Shown here: positions 8,670 to 19,862 of the stretch, in pieces
How the letters are laid out: every line of letters begins with the position of its first letter
Position numbering within the stretch: position 1 is the first letter of the stretch
DNA from: Halieaceae bacterium
GTDB taxonomy: Bacteria; Pseudomonadota; Gammaproteobacteria; Pseudomonadales; Halieaceae
Length of the DNA: 64,000 nt
NCBI GenBank assembly: GCA_902520195.1
Contig: CABYND010000007.1
Coordinates: forward strand, 1-64,000
Direction of reading: 5' to 3'
Notes under the pieces: model-generated
The model's input: the letters and a program-made list of their open reading frames with translations, nothing else
Database searches by the model: none
What the model was told of the DNA's origin: nothing
Position numbers and translations under genes: made by a program

Positions 8670-9848
8670 ATGACATGGCTGAGAGGATTGCTCACCGTCG
8701 TGTCGCTGCTGGCGGGCTCCCTGGTCACTGCATTTTTTCTGTTGGGACCGCAGTGGATAGATCGCAACGCCAATCAGGTGTTGGGCGATCCCGGCCGGGC
8801 ACCCACGCCCGAGGCGCGCGCACTGCACGCACAGCTGATCGTCGGGGATTTGCACGCCGACTCTGCGCTCTGGGGCAAGGATCTTTTGCGCCGCAACGAG
8901 TGGGGGCAGGTTGATCTACCGCGCCTGATTGAGGGCGGTGCCAGCCTGCAGATGTTCACCACCGTCACCAAGTCACCGCAGGGACAGAACTACGAACAGA
9001 ATGCGACCGATACGGCAGATAACATCACGTTGCTGGCCATGGCACAGCGCTGGCCCGCGGCGACTTTTGACAGCCTTTTTGCCCGGGCCATGTTGCAAGC
9101 CGATCGGGTGCGGGAGGCAGCGGCGCAAAGCCCGCAGCTGAGCCTGATCACCTCTCAAGTAGAGCTCAATCAATTACTGGCCCGGCGCGCTCGCGGCGAG
9201 GCGGCAGTGGGGGCGCTGTTGGGTACCGAAGGATCCCATGCGCTCGATGGCCAGCTAGACAACATCGATCAGCTGTATGACGCAGGCTTTCGCATGATGG
9301 GCCTACATCACTTCTTCGATAACCGGCTCGGCGGCTCCCTTCATGGAGAATCGCAAGCCGGCCTGACGCCGTTTGGTGAGCAGGCTGTGCGCAATATGCA
9401 GAAGAAAGGCATCGTGATAGATGTGGCCCACAGCAGTGAAGCCACCGTGCGAGACACCTTACGCGTGACAGAGGGCGACGCCCTCATCGTCAGTCACACC
9501 GGCTTCGATGGGCATTGTCCCAGTCCCCGCAACATCAGTGACGAGACTATGGCGTTGATTACCGAGGCAGGTGGCTTGATCGGGGTCGGCTTCTGGGCTG
9601 ACGTGACCTGTGGCGAGGGCATCGATGCGATTGCCAGTGCCATTCAATATGGCGTCGAGCGATTTGGCGTCGACCACATTGCGCTGGGATCAGACTGGGA
9701 TGGCTCGGTCACGACACCGATTGATGCCTCGCAACTGCCCCATTTGACTCAGGCGCTACTGGATGCCGGACTCAACCAGACCGAGGTGCGCGCCGTAATG
9801 GGCGGCAACATGGCGCGCTTTCTGGCGCAGCACCTGCCGCCCGGCTAA
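8670..9848 (+). CDS. membrane dipeptidase, peptidase family M19
   Basis: Zinc dipeptidase of the renal dipeptidase family, which hydrolyses dipeptides, some with D-residues or dehydro bonds. 392 aa from the ATG at 8670, preceded by a perfect AGGAGG; a longer in-frame start upstream was rejected. An N-terminal hydrophobic segment (about 5-27) suggests a membrane anchor with the enzyme in the periplasm. Metal ligands of the family are visible: H62-x-D64 (GDLHADSALW), E187 (GTEGSH), H254 (DVAHSSE), H276 (SHTG), with D342 in GSDWDG. Its stop is 4 bp from the stop of the convergent acyl-CoA dehydrogenase. Substrate unknown. Confidence 0.9.
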   Translation: MTWLRGLLTVVSLLAGSLVTAFFLLGPQWIDRNANQVLGDPGRAPTPEARALHAQLIVGDLHADSALWGKDLLRRNEWGQVDLPRLIEGGASLQMFTTVTKSPQGQNYEQNATDTADNITLLAMAQRWPAATFDSLFARAMLQADRVREAAAQSPQLSLITSQVELNQLLARRARGEAAVGALLGTEGSHALDGQLDNIDQLYDAGFRMMGLHHFFDNRLGGSLHGESQAGLTPFGEQAVRNMQKKGIVIDVAHSSEATVRDTLRVTEGDALIVSHTGFDGHCPSPRNISDETMALITEAGGLIGVGFWADVTCGEGIDAIASAIQYGVERFGVDHIALGSDWDGSVTTPIDASQLPHLTQALLDAGLNQTEVRAVMGGNMARFLAQHLPPG

Positions 9849-9852
9849 CGGC

Positions 9853-10974
9853 CTAGCTGTCCAATAGCAGCGATGCCAGGCGCTTGCGATGGTGGATCGC
9901 ACCGCCGTACATCTGCTGCGCCCACTGGGCGCGGCGAATAAACAGCGTGGAATCACACTCCCAGGTGAAGCCAAAGCCGCCGTGGAACTGTACCGAGCGG
10001 TCACCGGCAAACACCATGACCTCGTCGGCGGCGACTTTAGCCATCCGGCAGGCGATCTCGGCGTCCTGATCGAGCACCTCATCCCCCACAATGGTCGCCC
10101 CGTGGTAAACAAAAGAGCGCGCATTCTCCATGCCGACATAAATATCGACCGTCGGGTGCTTGAGCGCCTGATAGGAGCCAATCAGCTTGCCGAACTGCTT
10201 ACGTGTTTTGAGATACTCAGTGATGCTGTTCAAGCATTTACCGGCAGCGCCAGTTGTCTCGGCTGCGGTAAGTAACGCGCCAATAAGCAGGGTGTCCCTC
10301 AGCGCCGCTGCGACGGCATCCCCGCGGAACACCTGTGCCGGGATCACGCCCGTTAAGTCGACATTGGCTGCGCGCTTGGTCAGGTCGATCAACACGTTTT
10401 CTGAAAGCGCGCTGTCGTTCATTGCGCTGCGCTCTACCAAAGCCAGTACTGGCTCGCCGCCATCACTGGCCACTACCGCAAAACAGTCAGCCACGCCGGC
10501 ATCCGCCACAAAGCTTTTGCTGCCCGTGAGCGCCCCGTCGGTACCGAGCGTCACACCCAGATTGGCTGAGCCCCAGTCGGCATGGTCGAGATAGGCGATC
10601 GTCCCCACCGACCCGGAACACAAGCGCCCCAGCCACTCTGCAGCTGACTCGCCCGCGGCGCGCCAGATCAACTGACCCGCCAGCGTGGTGCTGAGCATTG
10701 GCGTACCCAACAAGGCACCACCCAGCGCCTCAAAAACGGGCACTGCCGAGCCCACGCCCATACCGGCACCGCCGACGGTGTCGGGCAGGGCAATGCCCGC
10801 CCAACCCATATCGACCATCGCTTGCCAGATAGCTGCGTCGTAGCCGGTGTCGGTCTCCAGCTGAGCGCGCACCGCCTCAATAGGCGCCCGATCCCGGACA
10901 AAGCTTCTGGCCACATCGAGCAGCATGCCCTGCTCCTCGGTGAGGCGGATCGATACATTTCCTAAGACTGACAT
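9853..10974 (-). CDS. acyl-CoA dehydrogenase subunit, probably non-catalytic partner
   Basis: 373-aa acyl-CoA dehydrogenase fold (N-terminal helical, beta and C-terminal helical domains). The ATG at 10972-10974 gives SIRLTEEQGMLLD at the start; a 41-codon extension into the upstream gene was rejected. RKQFGKLIGSYQALKH and QFHGGFGFTWE are typical of the family, but the C-terminus reads WAQQMYGGAIHHRK with no catalytic Glu at the usual place, and the region aligned to the alternative Glu (LIGALLTAAET) is unclear. It follows the other dehydrogenase by 10 bp. Such pairs are known in steroid side-chain degradation as alpha2beta2 enzymes; that assignment is inference. Confidence 0.8.
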   Translation of the reverse strand: MSVLGNVSIRLTEEQGMLLDVARSFVRDRAPIEAVRAQLETDTGYDAAIWQAMVDMGWAGIALPDTVGGAGMGVGSAVPVFEALGGALLGTPMLSTTLAGQLIWRAAGESAAEWLGRLCSGSVGTIAYLDHADWGSANLGVTLGTDGALTGSKSFVADAGVADCFAVVASDGGEPVLALVERSAMNDSALSENVLIDLTKRAANVDLTGVIPAQVFRGDAVAAALRDTLLIGALLTAAETTGAAGKCLNSITEYLKTRKQFGKLIGSYQALKHPTVDIYVGMENARSFVYHGATIVGDEVLDQDAEIACRMAKVAADEVMVFAGDRSVQFHGGFGFTWECDSTLFIRRAQWAQQMYGGAIHHRKRLASLLLDS

Positions 10975-10984
10975 CCCGGCCCCC

Positions 10985-12187
10985 TTACTTCGGCAGACCG
11001 AGCACGTGCTCGGCCACAATATTGGCCTGCACCTGGGTGGTGCCGCCGCCGATGGTCGCGCCGAAGTTACTGAAGTAGGCGCGCTGCCAGAATCCACCGC
11101 TCACCGCGTCAGCATCGCCAACGTAGAGCGCACTTTGCGCTCCCTGCTTGCTGGCGGTGTACTGCTTCATGCGGCGCTCATATTCTGTCCCGCGGTATTT
11201 CACTGACAGCGCAAGGCCCATAGGGTAATCCGAGGTCAGGGCGGGAATACCCGACCTTCGACCAGTCAATGAGAGCGCCTTGGCCTCCATGATGAAGCCG
11301 ACCAAATCGTCCCGGACGACTGGATCAGACAACAGCGGCTCACCGTCATGCTCCAGCTTGGAGAGCTCTTCGATCATGTCATCCACCTGGATCGTGACAC
11401 CCCAGTAGCCGCTGGCCTGCCCCGCGGTGACACCGCGTTCGTATTCCAGTGTTTTCATGGCGACCATCCAACCGCCGCCCTCTTCGCCCATGAGGCAACT
11501 CGCGGGTATGCGGGCATCGGTGAAGTACGTTTGGTTAAAACCATATTCGCCAGTGACTTTGCGGATGGGATGCGCCTCGACACCATCGATCTTCATAGGC
11601 GACAGGAAGAAAGACAGGCCATCATATTTGCGCTCGGTATTGGTGTTGGTGCGCGCCAACAGAATCATGTGGTCAGCGTAATTCCCGAGCGTCGTCCAGA
11701 TTTTGGAGCCGTTAACCACGTAATCGTCGCCGTCGTGCACGGCGCGGGTCTGCACAGCACCCAGATCGGACCCATGATCGGGCTCGGAAAAACCCTGGCA
11801 CCAGATCTCCTCGCCCGAGAGGATGTTTTTGATGTATTTCGCTTTCTCTTCGTCGGTGCCCATGTCGAGCAACAGTGGACCAACCCAGTTCAGACCAATA
11901 GTGTTAAAGATAATGGGCGCGTTGTGCTTCGCCAGTTCCTTGTCGACGATGTACTGATAGGAGGGGTCAGCGCCCTGCCCACCATATTCACTGGGCCAGT
12001 GCATGCCCAAGTACCCTGCGCTCCAGAGCTTATGTTGCCACTCGCGCAGAAAATCGAGCTGCTGTTCCGTGCCCACTTCCAGAAACGTCAGTGGTAGCAG
12101 AAAGCCGGGGTCCGACGGCACGTTTTCCGACATCCACGCTGATACTTCCTCGCGAAACGCGGACAACGCCGCCTTGTTATCACTCAT
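10985..12187 (-). CDS. acyl-CoA dehydrogenase, catalytic-type subunit
   Basis: FAD-dependent alpha,beta-dehydrogenation of an acyl-CoA. 400 aa. FSEPDHGSDLGAVQTRA (133-149) and GSKIWTTLGNYADHMILLAR (160-179) are the FAD/substrate motifs. The usual C-terminal Glu position reads IGGGTTQVQ, lacking Glu, while LEYERG carries E250 where isovaleryl-type dehydrogenases have their base. It lies 10 bp upstream of a smaller, more divergent dehydrogenase, so a hetero-oligomer is likely. The length and N-terminus resemble steroid/bile-acid side-chain dehydrogenases, but no steroid genes are in view; substrate unknown. Confidence 0.85.
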   Translation of the reverse strand: MSDNKAALSAFREEVSAWMSENVPSDPGFLLPLTFLEVGTEQQLDFLREWQHKLWSAGYLGMHWPSEYGGQGADPSYQYIVDKELAKHNAPIIFNTIGLNWVGPLLLDMGTDEEKAKYIKNILSGEEIWCQGFSEPDHGSDLGAVQTRAVHDGDDYVVNGSKIWTTLGNYADHMILLARTNTNTERKYDGLSFFLSPMKIDGVEAHPIRKVTGEYGFNQTYFTDARIPASCLMGEEGGGWMVAMKTLEYERGVTAGQASGYWGVTIQVDDMIEELSKLEHDGEPLLSDPVVRDDLVGFIMEAKALSLTGRRSGIPALTSDYPMGLALSVKYRGTEYERRMKQYTASKQGAQSALYVGDADAVSGGFWQRAYFSNFGATIGGGTTQVQANIVAEHVLGLPK

Positions 12188-12356
12188 GATGCTGCTCCCG
12201 CCATCCCAAATTTAGTTGTTCGTTTTAGCTGGCGCAGTGTGGCATAGGGCACGCAACATTGTCAGCGGTCCTGCCGCTGAATCGAGCGCAGATGGGCTAG
12301 GTCAGCAGGTGAGTACTGGCCAGCTCAGCCAATTGCGTGGTGCGACGGCTCGTTCC
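12188..12356. other. intergenic gap between dehydrogenase genes, with a 7-bp hairpin
   Basis: 169 bp without a gene. The only structure seen is a perfect hairpin, TCAGCGG (12262-12268), loop TCCTG, CCGCTGA (12274-12280). No T-run follows on either strand, so it is not a convincing terminator; it may mark the end of the upstream dehydrogenase transcript. No clear promoter for the downstream pair was seen. Confidence 0.3.
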
Positions 12357-13523
12357 CTATAGCCCGTACTGCCGCGTAGCAAGATCACGCATAATTTCTT
12401 CGGAACCGCCGCCGATGGCATTGACGCGCACCTCGCGGTAAATCCGCTCGACCCGATTACCCCTCATGTAGCCGAGACCACCCAAAATTTGCAAGGCTTC
12501 ACGAGCACAGAACTCCATGACCTCGCTCGCCTGAACCTTGAGTAAGGCAATGTCGCCCGGATTGGGCGTGCCCGCCTCAATCGATTCGTAACACATGCGG
12601 ATATAGGCCTGCGTGGCGTTCAATTGCTGTTTCATCTGCGCGATTTTATGGCGGATCACCTGATGATCAGCCAGACGCTTGCCGAATGTTTTTCGCTCGG
12701 TGGCCCAGGCAACCGCTTCCTCAAGGCAGACTCTCGCATAGGCCTCCATGGCGGCCGCCATGCCCATACGTTCACTGTTGAAGTTGGTCATGATGACCTT
12801 GAAGCCCTCATTTTCTGAACCAATAAGGTTCTCGACCGGGACGCGCACTTCGTCAAAGTAGAGGGTGGCGGTATCAGAGGCCCACCAACCCATCTTGCGA
12901 TCCAACGGGGTGCGCGAGAAACCCTTAGCATCGGTGGGGATCAACAGCATTGAAACGCCGCCAGCACCCTCACCGCCCGTTCTCACCGCGGTTGATACCC
13001 AGTTGGCGCGCATGCCACCTGTGATGTAAGTCTTACTGCCGCTGACCACGAAGTGATCACCGTCCCGCATCGCGGTGGTGGCGAGATTGGCTACGTCAGA
13101 GCCACCGCCAGGCTCTGTGATTCCCAGGGAAATCCACTGCTTGCCCTTGAGGACGGGAGGAGCCACCTCAGCCTGCATCCACTCGGGTCCCCAATTGAGC
13201 ACCGGCGGCAAACCTATACCATGCACCATGAGCGAGGCACTGATACCGCCGACACCGACCCGTGAGAGCTCCTCATTCACAATCCACGAATGCCAGCTGT
13301 CCGCTGGCGTACCGCCAAATTGTTCGGGATAACCCAGCCCCAGCAGGCCAACCTCCGCCGCCTTGGGCCAAAGCTCTGTCGGAATGGCCCCAGCTTCATC
13401 CCAGTCGTCGGCATAGGGCATCACCTCGTTATCAATAAAGCGCCGCAGGGCAGCCCGCCAGGCGTCGTGTTCTTCGGTGAAATGCGGGTTCGGTAGGCGC
13501 GCGCTGTCAAAGTCGAGACTCAT
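12357..13523 (-). CDS. acyl-CoA dehydrogenase
   Basis: FAD-dependent dehydrogenase of short or branched acyl-CoA, 388 aa. Motifs: LGITEPGGGSDVANLAT (152-168), GSKTYITGGMRANW, NSERMGMA (Glu near 253, position of the isovaleryl-type base), RKTFGKRLADHQVIRHKIA and QILGGLGYMRGNRVERIYREVRVNAIGGGSEEIM. The C-terminal canonical Glu is again replaced (IGGGSEEI), consistent with the Glu in the middle domain. Same strand as the dehydrogenase pair but 169 bp upstream, so possibly the first gene of the operon. The exact substrate cannot be read. Confidence 0.87.
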   Translation of the reverse strand: MSLDFDSARLPNPHFTEEHDAWRAALRRFIDNEVMPYADDWDEAGAIPTELWPKAAEVGLLGLGYPEQFGGTPADSWHSWIVNEELSRVGVGGISASLMVHGIGLPPVLNWGPEWMQAEVAPPVLKGKQWISLGITEPGGGSDVANLATTAMRDGDHFVVSGSKTYITGGMRANWVSTAVRTGGEGAGGVSMLLIPTDAKGFSRTPLDRKMGWWASDTATLYFDEVRVPVENLIGSENEGFKVIMTNFNSERMGMAAAMEAYARVCLEEAVAWATERKTFGKRLADHQVIRHKIAQMKQQLNATQAYIRMCYESIEAGTPNPGDIALLKVQASEVMEFCAREALQILGGLGYMRGNRVERIYREVRVNAIGGGSEEIMRDLATRQYGL

Positions 13524-13690
13524 GGTCAGGTCCTGTCATTACCTTGGAGATGCGCCGGGCTCAGGCCCGGAGAGCCCTCGTTGTACGCACTGATCAGAGA
13601 CGAGTCAATCCGCGTATAAGGTACAATCGCGGCCCGTGTGATCTTGTGCTGAGCCGCGCAGATCAAGCAGACAGCGCTCAGGAACCCGCT

Positions 13691-14773
13691 ATGAAATACC
13701 TCGGCCAGTCCGATTATCAGCATGCGACCGTGCCGCGCATTGGCGTGTTGCTGACCAATCTCGGCACGCCTGAGGCTCCGACTGCTAAGGCGCTGAAACC
13801 CTATTTAAAGCAGTTCCTGTGGGACCCTCGTGTTGTAGAGGTACCACGACCGATCTGGTGGCTGATTCTCAATGGCATCATTCTCAATACGCGCCCCAAG
13901 CGTTCGGCTGAAGCCTACTCCGCGGTCTGGAATGAACGTGGCTCGCCCCTACTCGCCCACCTTGAAGATCAGGTCGCCGGGGTCTCCGCGCAACTCAAAA
14001 GCCAATTTGGCGATCGTTTTGTGGTCAGGGGCGCCATGCGTTACGGCTCGCCTGCCATCGCCGACGTGCTGACCGAAATGTTTGAGGCGGGCGTGCAAAA
14101 GCTGGCGGTACTGCCGCTCTACCCGCAGTACGGAGGACCCACCACCGGCTCGACATTTGACGAGGTTAGTAGCGACCTCACGCAACGGCGATGGCTACCC
14201 GCCTTGCGCTTTATCAGCTCGTATCATGACAATCCGCGCTACATTGCCGCGGTGGCGGACAGTATCCGCGCCCACTGGGCAACACATGGGCGCGCAGACA
14301 AACTGGTGCTGTCCTACCACGGTATGCCCAAGCGGTATCTGCTCGAAGGCGACCCCTATCACTGTCAGTGCCACAAAACGTCTCGACTCATTGGCGAGCA
14401 ACTGGACTTGTCAGAAAACGAGATGATCACCACATTTCAATCGCGGTTTGGCCGCGAGGAATGGCTACAGCCCTATACCGACGAAACGCTGGAGGCGCTC
14501 CCAGGCCAGGGCGTGACAGCGGTGCAGGTGGTGTGCCCGGGCTTCTCTGCCGATTGTTTGGAAACTATCGAGGAGATTGGCATGGAGAACCGGGACATTT
14601 TTCTCGAGGCCGGCGGTATGCGCTACGAATATATTCCTTGCCTGAATGCCCAGGACGGTCACTTGGCGGCCCTCACCGATCTCATTAGCGACGAGCTGAG
14701 CGGCTGGCTCAACACCGAGTCGGATCCCCAACGCACCGATCAGCTGGCCCAAAAGCTAGGCGCAGCGCGTTAA
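13691..14773 (+). CDS. hemH: ferrochelatase
   Basis: Inserts ferrous iron into protoporphyrin IX, last step of haem synthesis. 360 aa from the ATG at 13691; the longer frame to 13544 has no family similarity. Motifs: IGVLLTNLGTPEAP (17-30), YPQYGGPTTGST, active-site LSYHGMPKRY (H210), and the ferrochelatase signature PGFSADCLETIEEI (283-296). Candidate -10 hexamers TATAAG and TACAAT lie at 13615 and 13622, without a good -35. Stops 4 bp from the convergent ZIP gene. No other haem genes nearby. Confidence 0.95.
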   Translation: MKYLGQSDYQHATVPRIGVLLTNLGTPEAPTAKALKPYLKQFLWDPRVVEVPRPIWWLILNGIILNTRPKRSAEAYSAVWNERGSPLLAHLEDQVAGVSAQLKSQFGDRFVVRGAMRYGSPAIADVLTEMFEAGVQKLAVLPLYPQYGGPTTGSTFDEVSSDLTQRRWLPALRFISSYHDNPRYIAAVADSIRAHWATHGRADKLVLSYHGMPKRYLLEGDPYHCQCHKTSRLIGEQLDLSENEMITTFQSRFGREEWLQPYTDETLEALPGQGVTAVQVVCPGFSADCLETIEEIGMENRDIFLEAGGMRYEYIPCLNAQDGHLAALTDLISDELSGWLNTESDPQRTDQLAQKLGAAR

Positions 14774-14777
14774 AAAT

Positions 14778-15611
14778 TCAGTGCGCGGGCTCTAGCCAGC
14801 CCAGGGCGAACGCGACTCCCACGCCCAGTAAGAAGAGCAGAGTCAGTCGGAGCCGGTCGTGGCTGTGAAACTGTACCTCCGGCAACAAATCACCCAACGC
14901 GATACAGATAAAGGCGCCTGCCGCAAAAGCCAAGCTGGCCGGCAACAGGCCGTCGTAGGGAACGAGCGCCGACGCACCTAAATAAAAGGCGGCTGCGGTC
15001 AACGGGCATAGGAGTGCAAAGACGGCACCGGCTGTCCAGCGACTGGTTGAGGACCAACCCCTTGCGCCCATTACTGTCTCGATAGATAGCGCATCGAGCG
15101 GCTTGTGCAGCAGGATCGCCAGAAACACACCGACACCCGCCAATGATGCGCCTTGCGGCGACCCGATAAGGACCGCGCCGAGGGCAATACCGTCGACGAC
15201 GGTGTGAACACAAAGTCCTGCGAGCAAACCCATGGCACCCAACGCCTGCTCGGGCAGGTGGGCATGGTCGTGGGCATGCGCGTGATGATGCTCATCCGCC
15301 GAGGCCAGGTCGCAGTCCGCCGCAGCGCTCGCGAAGTCGCGCTGATGAAAATGAAACCAGCGCAATAACAGCAACATAAAAATCAGACCGGACAGGGTCC
15401 AGATCATGACCGTGTCAATCGACTGGCCGTTAGCAAAGGCGTGCGGTATCAAATGCAGCAGGGCGACGCCCAGCATCAGTCCCGATATCAGGCTCAACAC
15501 CATTTGGGTGCGGGTGTGGGTCATAAGGAACAGTCGCGGCAAGCCGCTCCCCAGAAGCGAGGCGGCGAAAAGCGCGGTGCCATACAGCGCAAGCAGCGAT
15601 GTATCGGTCAT
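14778..15611 (-). CDS. ZIP-family divalent metal transporter
   Basis: Inner-membrane importer of zinc, iron or manganese. 277 aa, about eight hydrophobic helices. A histidine-rich cytoplasmic loop (H108-H117, EHHHAHAHDHAH) follows helix III and is typical of the family as a metal sensor or reservoir. Helix IV carries the signature HTVVDGIALGA (H136, D140), and helix V has LHKPLDAL. Next to hemH in convergent orientation and 4 bp upstream of the proB stop on the same strand. Metal specificity cannot be told from sequence. Confidence 0.88.
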   Translation of the reverse strand: MTDTSLLALYGTALFAASLLGSGLPRLFLMTHTRTQMVLSLISGLMLGVALLHLIPHAFANGQSIDTVMIWTLSGLIFMLLLLRWFHFHQRDFASAAADCDLASADEHHHAHAHDHAHLPEQALGAMGLLAGLCVHTVVDGIALGAVLIGSPQGASLAGVGVFLAILLHKPLDALSIETVMGARGWSSTSRWTAGAVFALLCPLTAAAFYLGASALVPYDGLLPASLAFAAGAFICIALGDLLPEVQFHSHDRLRLTLLFLLGVGVAFALGWLEPAH

Positions 15612-15615
15612 GATC

Positions 15616-18038
<2,423 letters not shown>

Positions 18039-18296
18039 TTACGCCGTTACGATACGGACCTGCTTGCGATTCTGCGGGCCGCCGTTAAAAAACTCTACCT
18101 TGCCATCAGCGGTGGCATAGAGCGTGTGATCCTTACCCACGCGCACGTTCTCGCCCGCGTGAAACCGCGTACCGCGCTGACGCACGATAATGCTGCCCGC
18201 GGAGACTGCCTGACCGCCATAGGCCTTGACGCCAAGCCGTTTGCTCTCGGAATCGCGTCCGTTACGGGTACTACCGCCTGCTTTTTTATGTGCCAT
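18039..18296 (-). CDS. rpmA: 50S ribosomal protein L27
   Basis: L27 reaches toward the peptidyl-transferase centre with its N-terminus. 85 aa, beginning [19 protein letters not shown], the gammaproteobacterial form without the cleaved N-terminal extension of Firmicutes. [18 protein letters not shown] is the conserved core. Second gene of the rplU-rpmA operon, 15 bp after rplU, followed by a strong terminator. Confidence 0.98.
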   Translation of the reverse strand: MAHKKAGGSTRNGRDSESKRLGVKAYGGQAVSAGSIIVRQRGTRFHAGENVRVGKDHTLYATADGKVEFFNGGPQNRKQVRIVTA

Positions 18297-18311
18297 TTCT
18301 CGTGTCTCCTG

Positions 18312-18623
18312 TCAGCCGCTGATCGCCGTAATCTTGACTTCGGTATACCACTGCCGATGTCCCGTCTCTTTACGGTGATGCTTACGTCGATTGAACTTCA
18401 CGATGCGAATCTTTTCATGCCGACCGTGTGCGACGACCTCTGCCGTCACCTTGCCGTCTTCAACCAACGGCGCACCGATCTTGACGTCGCTGCCTGAGCC
18501 CACCATCAAAACCTCGTCGAATTCGATGGTCTCGCCCGTGGCGGCCTCGATCTTCTCGAGCTTGAGATGCTCGCCTTCTTTTACACGGTGCTGCTTGCCA
18601 CCGCTCTTAATCACTGCGTACAT
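18312..18623 (-). CDS. rplU: 50S ribosomal protein L21
   Basis: Binds 23S rRNA in the large subunit. 103 aa, the standard length; starts [17 protein letters not shown] and ends with [20 protein letters not shown], the conserved L21 C-terminus. First gene of the rplU-rpmA unit and divergent from ispB, a conserved gammaproteobacterial arrangement. A sigma70-like promoter is seen 100 bp upstream. Confidence 0.98.
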   Translation of the reverse strand: MYAVIKSGGKQHRVKEGEHLKLEKIEAATGETIEFDEVLMVGSGSDVKIGAPLVEDGKVTAEVVAHGRHEKIRIVKFNRRKHHRKETGHRQWYTEVKITAISG

Positions 18624-18725
18624 GCTGTTTTCCTCTCAGTTAGCCTGCTCGCAAAGGGAACCGCACTGGCGCGGGGCAGAGTTCAGGCACCGACACCCGA
18701 CCACAAGGTCAGGCTAAGGGCGCGA

Positions 18726-18754
18726 AAGATACGCGCTCACGGGGTGAAGCGCAA
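18726..18754 (-). promoter_or_regulatory. candidate sigma70 promoter for rplU-rpmA
   Basis: Minus strand TTGCGC (18754-18749), 17 bp, TATCTT (18731-18726), then a GC-rich discriminator (TCGCGCCC), about 100 nt before rplU. The spacing is ideal and each hexamer matches 4 of 6 consensus bases. On the other side of the 273-bp ispB/rplU gap a TATACT -10 (18867-18872) may serve ispB, with no clear -35. Confidence 0.5.
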
Positions 18755-18896
18755 GTGTGAGAAATAGCCCTCGATCCGCCCAAAAGTGGCTCTGGGGGCG
18801 GTCTTGGGGGGATTTCCGCGTTGCGGGTCAAGCCAATGGAGCGTGGCGGGCAGTGCGTCGCCGTCCTATACTTGCGGGCGTATTGGGGGATCTGGT

Positions 18897-19862
18897 GTGA
18901 ATGTAGCTATCAAAGACAGCGTCGCGAGGGAGTTTGCGCAGGTTGATGATGTCATCGTCGAGCTACTGCAGTCCGACGTAGAGATGGTCGAGAATATTGG
19001 CCATTACATCGTCAAAGCGGGCGGCAAGCGTATGCGGCCCCTGCTGGTATTGCTGTCTGCCAAGGCCTTGGGTGGCATCGAGGAAGCCCATATCCGCTTT
19101 GCCGCAGTGGTGGAATTTATTCACACGGCAACGCTTCTTCACGATGACGTCGTGGATCTCTCCACGCTCAGACGCGGCATGCCCACTGCCAACGCCGAAT
19201 TTGGAAATGCTCCCAGCGTGCTGGTAGGTGATTTTATCTACACCCGGGCATTCCAGCTGATGGTCGGGCTCGGCAACATGCCGCTGTTGGCGCACATGGC
19301 GGAAACCACCAACACGATCGCTGCGGGCGAGGTCATGCAACTCGTCCACGCGGGTGACCCCGATACCCAGGCGGAGCAGTATCAGGAAATTATTCGCCGC
19401 AAAACCGCCGCCCTGTTTGCGGCTGCATGCCACGGTGCGGCGCTCTTGCACAACACGAGCATCGCCAAGGCCGATGCGCTGCACGACTTCGGCGTGCACC
19501 TCGGGATTGCCTTCCAGCTGGCGGATGACCTACTCGACTATGCTGGCGACCCGGGCGAGACCGGCAAGAACGTCGGTGACGACCTGGCCGAGGGGAAGAT
19601 CACCCTACCCCTGCTGCACGCCATGAAAGTGGGTGACGAGACTGACCGGCGTCTGGTAGCAGACACCCTGCGCAACAAGGATGGCAGTGCCTTCGCCGAC
19701 ATCATGGCGGTCGTGCTACGGACCGGCGGCATCGAAGCCACCCGGGAAGCGGCACTTGAGCATCAAACACAGGCCATGAGGGCGCTGGAGACGCTTGGGC
19801 AGAATGAGGCGACCGTCGCATTAAGCGAGATGGCGGGTAGAGCGGTGGACCGCCGAGGCTAA
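18897..19862 (+). CDS. ispB: octaprenyl diphosphate synthase
   Basis: Elongates farnesyl diphosphate to the C40 chain used for ubiquinone/menaquinone side chains. 321 aa from a GTG at 18897 preceded by GGGGGA; an upstream ATG in frame adds a non-conserved 37 residues. The first aspartate-rich motif is LLHDDVVDLSTLRRG (D83, D84, D87), the second LADDLLDYAG near 210. GGKRMRPLL (42-50) binds the homoallylic substrate. The stop TAA overlaps the pgi ATG by one base, unusual company for this gene. Chain length is inferred from the gene context with rplU-rpmA. Confidence 0.93.
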   Translation: MNVAIKDSVAREFAQVDDVIVELLQSDVEMVENIGHYIVKAGGKRMRPLLVLLSAKALGGIEEAHIRFAAVVEFIHTATLLHDDVVDLSTLRRGMPTANAEFGNAPSVLVGDFIYTRAFQLMVGLGNMPLLAHMAETTNTIAAGEVMQLVHAGDPDTQAEQYQEIIRRKTAALFAAACHGAALLHNTSIAKADALHDFGVHLGIAFQLADDLLDYAGDPGETGKNVGDDLAEGKITLPLLHAMKVGDETDRRLVADTLRNKDGSAFADIMAVVLRTGGIEATREAALEHQTQAMRALETLGQNEATVALSEMAGRAVDRRG

